Made by a program: the position numbers and the translations under genes
Part shown: positions 1 through 9,900 of the stretch, piece after piece
How the letters are laid out: the number at the start of each line of letters is the position of its first letter
How positions within the stretch are numbered: the first letter of the stretch is position 1
Notes under the pieces: model-generated
What the model was told of the DNA's origin: nothing
Databases searched by the model: none
What the model saw: the letters and a program-made list of their open reading frames with translations, nothing else
Origin: Ructibacterium gallinarum
Lineage (GTDB): Bacteria; Bacillota; Clostridia; Monoglobales; Monoglobaceae
DNA: 44,341 bases
Assembly: GCF_014982785.1 (NCBI RefSeq)
Contig: NZ_JADCKB010000023.1
Location: forward strand, 1-44,341
Direction: 5' to 3'

Positions 1-113
1 ATTGGAGTAGTTGAAATTTTAAACTTCTCGGAAGCTTGTCGATAGGAATGTCCGGATAAAACATATTGTACTGCTTCTAGTTTTATTTCTTTACAATATA
101 ATTCTTTGCCCAT
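1..113 (-). CDS. IS3-family transposase OrfA, N-terminal part (partial)
   Basis: The minus-strand frame starts at ATG 113, preceded by GGAGGTG at about 120-126, and runs off the window. The visible 37 residues (MGKELYCKEIKLEAVQYVLS, then GHSYRQASEKF) have the basic helix-turn-helix look of IS3-family OrfA proteins, which bind the element's terminal repeats. OrfB, with the DDE integrase domain, should lie beyond the edge. The family call rests on the HTH pattern and the adjacent terminal repeat. It is a different IS from the one at the right edge. Confidence 0.7.
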   Translation of the reverse strand, partial: MGKELYCKEIKLEAVQYVLSGHSYRQASEKFKISTTP

Positions 114-168
114 AATATACACCTCCAAAATCTCAACTATGTATGTCCAACTTTTGGGGTGCATATCA
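1..168 (-). mobile_element. IS3-family insertion sequence, one end, cut by the window edge
   Basis: An IS end sits inside the 3' part of the GH105 gene. Read on the minus strand, the GH105 frame passes into CACCCCAAAAGTTGGACA, which resembles IS3-family terminal repeats. About 30 bases further there is a ribosome site and a transposase OrfA start. The exact boundary is either about 163 or 168, depending on which TG is the terminus. The rest of the element and its second end lie outside the window. Confidence 0.7.
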
Positions 169-1078
169 CTATCAGCCCTTGATATCCCCGCTTCGCCACC
201 TCTGCATATTCGGCCTCAAGATAGCCAAGTCTTACCGCCTTATGTATCGCATATGTAAACAAGGCACTGCACGAAGCCTCTGTCCAATTGCCCAACGTCC
301 CCGGGCGGTCAACGACCTGATACCAAAGACCGCTGTTCTTATCCTGATAATTGCAGATTGCTTTCAGCAAAGACGCAAGGTTATCGACAAAATCCTGCCG
401 TTTCGGATATTGTGCCGGGATATCGTCAAGCATATCGACAATTTCCAAAGCCACCCATCCCATTGCTCTGCCCCAAAATATAGAAGATCGTCCAGTTGTA
501 GGATCTGACCAGTCCATATTCTTTGAAAAATCACAGGCATGATATAACAGCCCGGTCTTTTCATCTCTGAGGTATTGAAACATAATTGTCATTTGCCTGT
601 GCATCAGATCAAACAAATCCTCCCGGCCAAAGGCTGCGGCATACGGGACCAGAACGCTGCCCGCCATGTATAAACCATCCAGCCACATCTGATGTGGCTT
701 GTCATACATATGCCAGAAACCGCCCTGCTCTGTAACCGGCCAGTTTGTTATGTATTGAACCGCCCTGTCCAAAACCATCTTATACTGTTTTTTTCCTGTT
801 GTTTTATACAGATTGAACAGCAATCTTGAGGCTTGCCAGTCGTCCAATTCGGTACGGTTCTGAAATTTTACCTCACCATCTGGCAAAATACAAAAATCCG
901 CCCACTCTTTAATATAGTTATAATACTTTTCTTCACCTGTTGCAAGATAAATTTTCTCCATTCCCGACAAAAATACACCCTGATGATAGTGAAATCTGCG
1001 TAAAGGACGCAAATTGGCCGGTTTAAAATCGGCCATTATGGTGTCACATGCCAGTTTTCCATAGTCAATTGCATTCAT
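137..1078 (-). pseudogene. Unsaturated rhamnogalacturonyl/glucuronyl hydrolase (GH88/GH105), 3' end lost to an IS
   Basis: GH105 enzymes (YteR/YesR type) are cytoplasmic alpha/alpha-barrel hydrolases that remove the 4,5-unsaturated uronic acid left on oligosaccharides by polysaccharide lyases. The reading frame shows the family pattern: HQMWLDGLYMAGS in the middle with the Asp of the DGLYM motif, GLLYHACD, and SIFWGRAMGWV. The start at 1078 has AAGGAG 11 bases upstream. The frame ends at 313 residues with about ten residues (VICTPKVGHT) encoded by the IS end, whereas family members usually run about 60 residues longer and close the barrel with further helices. It is therefore truncated and probably inactive. 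It is the last gene of the operon, 89 bases after the preceding one, and its pairing with a lyase gene explains its original job. Confidence 0.85.
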
Positions 1079-1167
1079 TGACAGTTAATCTCCTTTTTAT
1101 AATATTTGCAGATGTATACATGGCAGACCGCCATGTATACATCTGTATCATCCTGAAATTATTATGA

Positions 1168-4158
1168 CTATACGCTTCCGTTCGCCTCATATACTGCGCT
1201 AAGTGGTTTCATGCCGGGAATTGAATCCCAAACCATTACCTGAACACTGGTATTTTCTGAATCATTGACAGTTACCGAATAAGAATCGGCATCCAAGCTG
1301 CCAAGTTCAATTGTTTCAATACTCTCAAGGCTCCGACTGCCCGACATCGAAGTATCATACACAGCAATAATCATAACGCCCTCGCTTGTATAGGGTGTCA
1401 CCGTGATCTCTCCCGAGGTATACGTGCCGCCGTTTTCAATGATACTGCCATCTTGTGTCAGGATAAACGCCTCAGACGGCACAACCGTGTAGTACTTATA
1501 TGTTTGATATTTCTTTCCATCCAACGTATTCTCTGCTGTAAACATAAGGACATCTCCGTATTCCACAGCGCTGTCATTTGTCTTGGCCAAGGTAAAGGTA
1601 TGGTCAGAATACACACCAAAATTTCCACCGTAGTTAAGCTGTGTCAGCAAATCACTGATTTTGTATGGATCTGTGACAAACCAGTATGGAACCTTAATTG
1701 TATTGCTGACGACCTCCAATTCCGCACCGGAAGCAGCCGAAACACTCTGCGGATATGCCTCTTCTATGCTATACCCCGTATAAACGAAAATATCGTCAAT
1801 ATATACTGGATTTTTCTGATACGTCGTTTCAAAGCGAAGCACTGCCAACCTCTGGGCAACATTGACATCTATCCCCTCTTCTGCTGCAATCTGTGTACCA
1901 TTGATACGAATATCCATCTTGTTCTCTCCCGGATAGAAGGTATAGGAAACTCTGTTCCATTCACCTGGAATGTAGTCACAGTATTCCTCTCCAATCCCGC
2001 CACTGCTTTTTACATCTTTATAGACCTTTCCGTTTGCAAATCCGAACTTACTCTGCAACGACTCTGCGGACTCTTCAGCTGAGCCCTGCCATGCTGATAT
2101 ACGAAAATATTTATTTTCTTCTATCTCTGGCATATAAACATTGGCAGAAACCGTGACAGGCTTGTAGGAATGAATATTTTTCAGGCTGCCGGCGGATCTG
2201 TTTTGCAGTGGATAATCAATATACCCCTCACCGGTGTTTCCTTCCGCTTCTACATTCAACAGAGAAAGCGAAATGTCATCCTGGGGCTTGCCTCCCTTTT
2301 GGCTTGCTGTTTTGTTTTCAGCATCCAACCTGTTCCAACTCGTCCAGTTGCCGGCATCGTTGCAAATGTCACTGAGTTCCACGTTATTCTGTGCGTCAAG
2401 GCAAATGTATCCTATAACCGCACCTTCTCTCCTCAGTTCGCCATATGCCTTTCCGTCAACTATAGCGCTTTCGTCCAAAAGATCGCCGTTCGCATTACGA
2501 TAGGTCGCTGTGACATTCTCAAGCAGTATCGGCTTGACGGTTTCCAGCGTGCTGCCGTGCTTTACATAATACGTATTGCCCGCAATCCACTTATCCATCA
2601 TCCAGTCACCGCTCTCTAATGTATATATAGCCGAATCCATGACCGGCTTATGTCCAAAATATGTCGTCAGTTTTACATCGTCAAAGTATATCCCACCGGG
2701 TGCATCACGATATATCTGGCCATTGACGTCCGTCTGCGCTGAACTGTTCCAGGAATAGTTCAGCCAAAATGATGAAAATCCTCTGAATCTACTCATGCTT
2801 GTATAGGTAGCCGGATTGTTAGAAAGTCTTATAAATGTATCATTGGCGAATATCTTTTCCGAACAGATTTCCTTACCATTGAGATATGCACTGTAGGTGG
2901 CGGCCGCACCACTTTCTGCGTTTGTATTTATCACCAGCGTAATGTTGTGCCATAACTCCGGCATCAAAGCAGTATCCATAGGATAGTTCTCCCCGAACAG
3001 ACGCACATTTGTGGGTGTGATTTCAACAACATTAAGTCCATTAAAGGTCAACTTAGCCTTTTTGATTGTGCCATCATCCGCCAGATAATGCGCGTATCCG
3101 TTTAGCTTTACTGTACGCATGGTGGAATCAAATGCAAAATTCACACTCAGGGACTGGCTGTCACCGGCATCATGGAAACGTGCATTGGTGTTTGTCTCAA
3201 AATTGATATAGGAATCCTCTCCGGCCTCAGCCACGGTATTATTGATATAGACCGCCTTGTTATCCTGGTCCTTACCGAATTTGCCGGCCACTTCTGTCAA
3301 CCGAGAAGCATCTGAATTCATATTTGCAGGAGAAACCTTCGTCTTTGTCGGGTCCGAGAGCAAATTGTTGAATTCATAGTCGATCGCCGTCGTCTCGGCC
3401 ATACTCCAGACGTCCACAACGCCGGAATATACCCTGATATCATCCAATCGGATGGAGAACCCACCCTGTGTATCTACCGATGTACATAATCCGATGGGTG
3501 TTGTGTCACCGTTTCTCGGAAACACAGGCTTTTCCGCCGCATTCATGCCGTCAATGTATATTGTACTTGAATTAGGAGCAGATGCATCATATACCCAGAC
3601 AACGTCATGCCAGACACTGTGCGCAAAGTCTCCAACTTTTACTGCCTTATTGGAGGTGCTGGCTTCGCTTTGCAGACTCCACGCTCCATCACCTGTGCTG
3701 GTTTTCGAATTATAAAAACTGGTGAAATAGCCTCGAGCCGCATCATCACCCAAGGCAACTCGAAACGAGCTTCCCGTCCCTATGGAATTGTCGTGGTCAA
3801 AGCTTATACGATACATGAGGGTAAAACTCTGCCCCGAAGCAATCGGCCGACCATCGCCAACAAATTTGTATTTTAATAAAGCATTGCCCGCATCAGGCAG
3901 AGAGGCGATTTTGATATAGTGATTCTCATCTTCTGTTTCAATAGAAGCGGTGCCTCCGGAAGTCTCCCAGTTTGTATCCTTCAGTAGATTTTCAATTGTT
4001 TCCACCGACTCAAAGTCTATGATGCTTTTCAGCTGTACTTCTGCAGCCGGGGGCGTATTACCGTCCGTCCCATCTGCAAAAACACATAGACAGGTAAATG
4101 ACATCAGAAATAATGCAAGCATCATTGAAATCAGTCTTTTTAATGTTTTCTTTTTCAT
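1168..4158 (-). CDS. Large secreted multidomain protein with LamG/concanavalin-like modules
   Basis: The protein is 996 residues from ATG 4158, chosen because AAAGGAG lies 8 bases upstream and a signal peptide (MKKKTLKRLISMMLALFLMS, cleavage near VFA-DGT) follows at once; an in-frame ATG at 4221 overlaps the preceding gene. After the signal come three beta-sandwich modules, roughly residues 25-235, 240-510 and 615-810. Each has the LamG-type pattern of a long strand-rich stretch closed by a short motif such as IRLDDIRVYSG, YFDDVKLTTYFG and YIDDIFVYTG. The C-terminal ~90 residues form an Ig-like domain ending in VMVWDSIPGMKPLSAVYE, which I recall as a recurrent ending in clostridial surface glycan proteins. 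No catalytic motif and no SLH domain are visible. It may bind or cut the polysaccharide outside the cell. No specific family is assigned. Confidence 0.8.
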   Translation of the reverse strand: MKKKTLKRLISMMLALFLMSFTCLCVFADGTDGNTPPAAEVQLKSIIDFESVETIENLLKDTNWETSGGTASIETEDENHYIKIASLPDAGNALLKYKFVGDGRPIASGQSFTLMYRISFDHDNSIGTGSSFRVALGDDAARGYFTSFYNSKTSTGDGAWSLQSEASTSNKAVKVGDFAHSVWHDVVWVYDASAPNSSTIYIDGMNAAEKPVFPRNGDTTPIGLCTSVDTQGGFSIRLDDIRVYSGVVDVWSMAETTAIDYEFNNLLSDPTKTKVSPANMNSDASRLTEVAGKFGKDQDNKAVYINNTVAEAGEDSYINFETNTNARFHDAGDSQSLSVNFAFDSTMRTVKLNGYAHYLADDGTIKKAKLTFNGLNVVEITPTNVRLFGENYPMDTALMPELWHNITLVINTNAESGAAATYSAYLNGKEICSEKIFANDTFIRLSNNPATYTSMSRFRGFSSFWLNYSWNSSAQTDVNGQIYRDAPGGIYFDDVKLTTYFGHKPVMDSAIYTLESGDWMMDKWIAGNTYYVKHGSTLETVKPILLENVTATYRNANGDLLDESAIVDGKAYGELRREGAVIGYICLDAQNNVELSDICNDAGNWTSWNRLDAENKTASQKGGKPQDDISLSLLNVEAEGNTGEGYIDYPLQNRSAGSLKNIHSYKPVTVSANVYMPEIEENKYFRISAWQGSAEESAESLQSKFGFANGKVYKDVKSSGGIGEEYCDYIPGEWNRVSYTFYPGENKMDIRINGTQIAAEEGIDVNVAQRLAVLRFETTYQKNPVYIDDIFVYTGYSIEEAYPQSVSAASGAELEVVSNTIKVPYWFVTDPYKISDLLTQLNYGGNFGVYSDHTFTLAKTNDSAVEYGDVLMFTAENTLDGKKYQTYKYYTVVPSEAFILTQDGSIIENGGTYTSGEITVTPYTSEGVMIIAVYDTSMSGSRSLESIETIELGSLDADSYSVTVNDSENTSVQVMVWDSIPGMKPLSAVYEANGSV

Positions 4159-4210
4159 TGCAGACTCTCCTTTATTACATTTTGGCATATTTTTATTACA
4201 TACTTTTGCA

Positions 4211-6922
4211 TTACTTGACATACTGCCGCGTTTCTAAGATTGCTCCATCCGCAAAGTCCTTCCAGATATTAACTTCCAGACTTTGTGAGGACAACAGCTG
4301 CTCCACCTCAAAGATATCGTCCGTCTGCGCATTTTCTTCAATGCTCAACTTTTTAAAAACCGTCTTTATCAGCCGATTATCTTCCCATATTGTTGCGACC
4401 AGCATAACCGAATCGGGCAAATCCGTTCCATTTTCAATAGAGGTGTGGATCTGTACCCCCTGCCCCGCATTGACAAAATCCATTGCCACGACCCGGATAT
4501 CCCCGACGCCGCTTGTCGTAAAGCTTCCGTATATTGGACTGCCAAGCGGCTGCCCGACTAGCATTTGCAGGCTTTCATCCAGTCGGACGGTATATGCTGC
4601 GCCGCTGGCAAATGGCGTGGCGGGATAGATCCACACCGTATTATCCGAACTATCAAATCCTGCTTTTTCCAATGCGACCTCATTGCCGGACATATAAAGT
4701 TGAACCTTATCCGCAGAAAAATCATAAAGCGTACTACTTAAATGCAATTTTACAAACGTTGCATCTGCAGGAATTGATTCAGAGAGTACACCGCTGTCCT
4801 CTGCACTGAAACCAAGCACACTAGGCGATTCTGCAACTTTTCGAATAATAAGATTATCAAGCAGCATATAATACTTTACTTCGTCAATACCCGGACCATA
4901 TATCCTTACCGTATTAGCAAGATTAAATCTATCGTTCAACGTTCCACTTGCAGAGGATGCGGCGCCGCTGGCATCCGTAATTGTAATTGTATAAGTTTTG
5001 CCTTGGATATCAATATCCGCATTCAGGTTATACCACTGACCTGCCTCATACTCTATTGCCTGTCCGCCAACCGTAATTTCACTGCCCCACTGCGCCAGAT
5101 ATGTACCAAGAGAGGAGGCGCCGCCGGAGGCATTTTGGAATATTTCCAGTTTTGTTTTTGATTGCGTGGTATCAGACGGCTTTTCACTGAAATAAAAATC
5201 GAAGTTTACATTAAACATTGCATCACAGGAGGACGGAGCAGTAAAATATGGATATTCACTGATACCGTAAGCCTCATTCGGCGTATCTATCCCAATCCGC
5301 ATTGAGGAACCGTGCACTTCGTCCCATGTATAACTGTCAATATATCCCCTTCTAGGATAGGCAGTGATGCCGGAACTAAACTGCAAATTGGTGCCTGAAA
5401 TCGAATAGGTAAACTCCGAATCTGTCAAAACGGTGTTATATGCCTGCACATATATATTTACCGTAAACGTTTTTTCGCTTTGTTTTCCATAGATGTCATA
5501 TGCCCTTACCGTAACCTCTATCGTCCCAAGGCCCAGATTGCTTAAGTCTGCGGTTCCAGCCGCCGAGGGTATTACGTCAAAGATTTCGCCGCCGCTGAGC
5601 AGTTCTATCCTGTCTATACCGTCACTGTCCACAGCTGAAACCAGTACACTTTTTGCCTCTTCGGTTGTTATTTTCAGACTGTCGGCAACTTCTATCACCG
5701 GTGCGTCGTTGGCAGCGGCCTCAACACGCAACATATCAGATTTTGCCGAAGCCATAAGGGTATCATAGACAACCGCATAAATTTCATATATTCCCTGCTC
5801 CTTTTCAAATTCAAACAGAGCCTGCGGTCCGTATGCAGTATAAGCTTCGATGTTATTTACATAAAACACTGTCTTTTTAAAGAGATCAGTTGTGGCGGAT
5901 GCAGTGAGAATAAGCTTCTGTCCCTCTTTGATCACTGCCGTTCCATTGGGAGAGAGCACAATTTGAGGTTCTGTATAATTTTCAGGATATACACTGAATC
6001 GATACTCACTTTTGGCGGTATTTCCCAAAACATCCCGCACATTGCTGACCATTAAGGTATAGGTACCGATCGTCAAGCCATCTACCGGTTCGATTGTGAC
6101 ATTTCCGCCATCTATGTAAATCAAACATTCGATCTCCGCATTATCACGATATAGTACAAAGCTGTCTTCTTGCAGTGCCCCGTCCAGTTCGCCAGTGTAC
6201 GAGAGTTCAATTGTCTCGATACCTCCGACAGGAAGCTGAGCATTATCCTCAAAATTGCTTTCACATTGAAGCGGAATACCCGTTGTCATCGAAACACGGT
6301 CAATCCGCCACTCGCCTGTTGTATTTTGTGCTGCGCTGATCATGGAATTTCTGATTTTCAGGGAGAGTGCCGAATTGTTAAGTCCCCATGCGCCAAGATC
6401 TGCTGAATAAATGTTACTGTTGTCAAGATAGGCCGCCGCCTTTACGGTATCGCCGTGAAGATCAATATAAAATGTCCAGTCCCTTATAACATTTTCTTGT
6501 ATCGTAAGTTCTGCGTTCACAGCCGTGCCGAAAATATATACGGTATCATTTTCCATCGACAGGATATCCAAATTGCCCAGTTCAGAATCAGAAAGCGCAA
6601 GCGTTCTTTTGGCGTTATTCAAAGGACTTTCAAAACTTTCCTGCATCGAAATTTTTATCATTTCGTCCTCAAAACTCATATACGGCGAGGCGATTTCCGC
6701 CCGTCCCACTCTCTGCGTATTTTCTGTGTCATAGGAAAGTATCAGATTTCCGTCCTCTACCAACACTTCCCCTTTAGCAACGCTTTGTGACCAATCAACG
6801 GGCAGAATGTCAAATGTTTCTTCAAAGCCAAAAGAATTTTTTGCCAGTGCGGGGATAGATGGAATCCCCGCACCCATGGCAAAAAGTAACACGATCGCAA
6901 GAGCTCTTATTATTTTCCTCAC
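4211..6922 (-). CDS. Secreted Ig-like/cadherin-like multidomain protein
   Basis: The 903-residue protein begins at a GTG (6922) with GGAGGGGAAGAA directly upstream, 11 bases after the lyase gene. A signal peptide (MRKIIRALAIVLLFAMGAGI, Ala-rich cleavage region to about residue 27) shows export. Visible regions are an N-terminal concanavalin-like module (about 30-210), a bacterial Ig-like segment around 220-310 (GTYTLMVSNVRDVLGNTAKS), a cadherin/PKD-like pair around 315-490 (VSAVDSDGIDRIELL, VTVRAYDIYGKQSEKTFTV), a second LamG-like module around 500-700, and an SbsA-type Ig-like domain near 710-810 (FASGAAYTVRLDESLQ). It ends with a short domain like that of the next gene. No active site is recognised, so this is probably a binding or scaffold protein for the same glycan. 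Confidence 0.78.
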   Translation of the reverse strand: MRKIIRALAIVLLFAMGAGIPSIPALAKNSFGFEETFDILPVDWSQSVAKGEVLVEDGNLILSYDTENTQRVGRAEIASPYMSFEDEMIKISMQESFESPLNNAKRTLALSDSELGNLDILSMENDTVYIFGTAVNAELTIQENVIRDWTFYIDLHGDTVKAAAYLDNSNIYSADLGAWGLNNSALSLKIRNSMISAAQNTTGEWRIDRVSMTTGIPLQCESNFEDNAQLPVGGIETIELSYTGELDGALQEDSFVLYRDNAEIECLIYIDGGNVTIEPVDGLTIGTYTLMVSNVRDVLGNTAKSEYRFSVYPENYTEPQIVLSPNGTAVIKEGQKLILTASATTDLFKKTVFYVNNIEAYTAYGPQALFEFEKEQGIYEIYAVVYDTLMASAKSDMLRVEAAANDAPVIEVADSLKITTEEAKSVLVSAVDSDGIDRIELLSGGEIFDVIPSAAGTADLSNLGLGTIEVTVRAYDIYGKQSEKTFTVNIYVQAYNTVLTDSEFTYSISGTNLQFSSGITAYPRRGYIDSYTWDEVHGSSMRIGIDTPNEAYGISEYPYFTAPSSCDAMFNVNFDFYFSEKPSDTTQSKTKLEIFQNASGGASSLGTYLAQWGSEITVGGQAIEYEAGQWYNLNADIDIQGKTYTITITDASGAASSASGTLNDRFNLANTVRIYGPGIDEVKYYMLLDNLIIRKVAESPSVLGFSAEDSGVLSESIPADATFVKLHLSSTLYDFSADKVQLYMSGNEVALEKAGFDSSDNTVWIYPATPFASGAAYTVRLDESLQMLVGQPLGSPIYGSFTTSGVGDIRVVAMDFVNAGQGVQIHTSIENGTDLPDSVMLVATIWEDNRLIKTVFKKLSIEENAQTDDIFEVEQLLSSQSLEVNIWKDFADGAILETRQYVK

Positions 6923-6933
6923 TTCTTCCCCTC

Positions 6934-9900
6934 CTAATCTTTGAATTTCAGCAGCAACAATTCGGTAAGATTGCTGAACTCATTATTTGGCGAAATTTCT
7001 GCTGTATTGCCCTTGTTGACAAATTTGATATAGCGCGCATTGTAAGCTTTGTCCAATCGATAAATTTCATAGTTATCTGATGTGCCGCTGCTGACAAATG
7101 TACCCGTATCAATCGGGGTATAGGAAACACCATCTTCAGAGGTATAGAGTTCAAAAGTATACTCTCTTTCATTTCCCTTCCAAAAGCCTGCCGCAAATGC
7201 GTCAAAGGTTACCACATTCCCAAAGTCCAGGATGCCTTCTGCATTCGGCTCTTTTGCACACCAACGCGAAATAATATCTCCGTCTATCGCATTTACGCCA
7301 GGGTTTTCCGCCTCCGGTTCATCCGTCACCGTTATGGACTTGGCCGCAAACTGTTCATAATAATCAAGCAAAGCATCGGACGTCGCACTGTACAAAATCC
7401 TACTGGGCATTATTTTACTTCTGTCAGCATTATAAACAACAACTTCTACTTTTTCCCCGACCGTCTTGGGGTCATGTATGACCTCAACGATCTTGGTCGG
7501 ATCATTGGGTATAATCTCCCATGAGGGAATTGCATTTTCGTCCAGAACGGCTATGACAGAGGCATTACTCATCTCTCTGCCGTCTACCATCAGCTTATAG
7601 CTGAAATCCTCTTTATCCTGCAAAGCGCCTTGCGGCACCGTCCATTCAGCAATCGGCGTCACATGCAGCGACTCTACCATATACGGAGACATCCGTACGG
7701 TCAGGTTGATTTTTCCGTTACCGTTCAGTCTGATCGCAACCTTGCTGTAACCGACGTTGGGGTTTTGGTTTCCGCCCTGCGGCGACGAAGGCAGCGGCTC
7801 TGCCGCCATCTGACTGAGTTCAAACTCCGCCGCATCAGTCTCCATCTGCAGCATAATGCTCTTGCCGTTTTGTGACAACAATGCTGTGGTCTCATCAATG
7901 ATATCTATATCTGCTTTGGTATGCATGAACCAGTATACTTCACTGTCTGCTTTAAGATCTATTTCATCTTGTACGGTCACAGCAGTAAAGCTATCATCAA
8001 TATAAAATCCGCGGATTACACTATTGGCCTGCGATGCATAATAGCTCGTCATATCCATAACTGCATATCCGCCAACCTCGGATGATTCTGCTTTAATAAG
8101 CGGCGCAAACGCATTTACATCCTGTCCGTATGCTTCACCGTTGTTAATCGTAAGAGTATTATGCCCTTCGGTACGCTTACGATAAATCGCACTGTTGGTA
8201 AGTCCCACATTATAATTCTCTTTACCGAGATCGGTTGCCCAGCGTTCGCCGAGCATATCAAATCCAAAAGCACCGCCATCGTTGTGTGAGTGGTAATAAT
8301 ACGACAGTCCTGCATATGCGGTAAAGAACAGCGCATCTGGATCGCTGTAATCCTCATGAAAAGAAACAGATTCCAATCCGTTGAAATAGGACATTATCGG
8401 GAAAAGCTCTGTATCAGAGGTCTGAATATCCGGATCATAATATAGCAGGTCAAACAAACCAATGGCTGCACCTGATATCTTTTTAAATGCACCGAGTATG
8501 TGCAACTTCCGCAGTGCGCCGATATCCTTTTGACCGTATCTTTTTGCAAAATACGCATATACAGTATTCGTGATATTGCTGGAATCTCCAGTTTCATCAT
8601 TATATGCTATCAGTCCGTTTGGTGACGCCATACTTGCATAAAAATAGCAGGTATCTTCAAAGCCCTGATATTCGCCAAACCCAAAATCTCTGCCATAAAT
8701 ACTTTCCAGTGAAGCAATAATTTTTGTCATTGCGGTAACCGTCACGGTCCAGTATGAATTACTTTCCGCCCATGTGCCTGACGGGAGAAAGCCGTACATG
8801 GTATATTCAACACTTCTCATCGCCCTGTTTAATGTACCAAAGCAGAGTGTAGGATCCACTTCGGCAAAGGCCAGAGCAGCATTTATGATCCCGACATTAA
8901 CATGCGTATTATAATTACTCGTCCACTCCGTAAAATAATTGGTGACCTGCGTGGAGGTCTGCGCAGTAGATGCCGAGGCCGAGGACGGAAGTCCCCTGTA
9001 AAACGCTCTGTCCAAAACCTTCAGTCCTTTTTCCATGACAGCATCTTCAATACAGCTTCGCTGTTCTTCAGATAACGCATCATAGCACCAATCATATCCA
9101 AAGGCAAGACCTCCGACATAAAGTGCTGCATCTATTACATGGCATTCGTTAAAATCCGGAAAACTGCATATGGACTGCATTTCCTCCCATGCTCTGTCAG
9201 AATATTTTTTATTTCCTGTCAGCAAATACGCAAGTCCCAATATCTGCATACGGCCGTTGAACCCGTTTGCCGTATTATATGTCCTATAATTATCATCAAA
9301 TTTGTACGTATATAAATCCCGTGTGAGGTGATTGTCGGCAGACGAAATGATCATATCAACCATCTGCTGCATATAAGTATCATTTTTCGCGATTTCAATA
9401 ATATTATCAAAATCTGCTCTTGTGCCAAACAGTCTGGGATGCGCCTGTTCTCTTTCTGCCATCACCGCTTCGAATTCCTGCTTCAGTTCTTCCGGCTCCG
9501 GCCTTTCAAATATCAGAAAGGCATTGATCTCCTGCAGTGGTGTCAGTGTTGTTATATCACCGTCATTCCACGGTTGTTGATAGATTGGCACTTCATCCTC
9601 CGGCTTCCAGTACATTTTTTCATTGGAAACAATCACCATACCGTAATTGTCATCGGTAACAAACCTGCCCAGCTTTTCAACCAATTCTTTCATCGGCACA
9701 TATGTGATATTGTTTCTTTGCCGCACCGAGGACGTTAATGCGACATCCTCGTCACCGCTACGAATTGTATTGCCGTCAGCCGAATACGCTGTACCGAAAA
9801 TATGATTAAACTCCTCCAAAGATATATAAAATTCTCCATCTTCGTAAATGGACCCATCTGCAAGCGCTGTGCGCTGCCCCTCCTTGTAATAGATGCCCCC

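Noticed and set aside
1453-2082. Open frame of 209 codons on the plus strand
   Set aside because: It is antisense within the LamG-type protein gene, which has a proper signal peptide and start.
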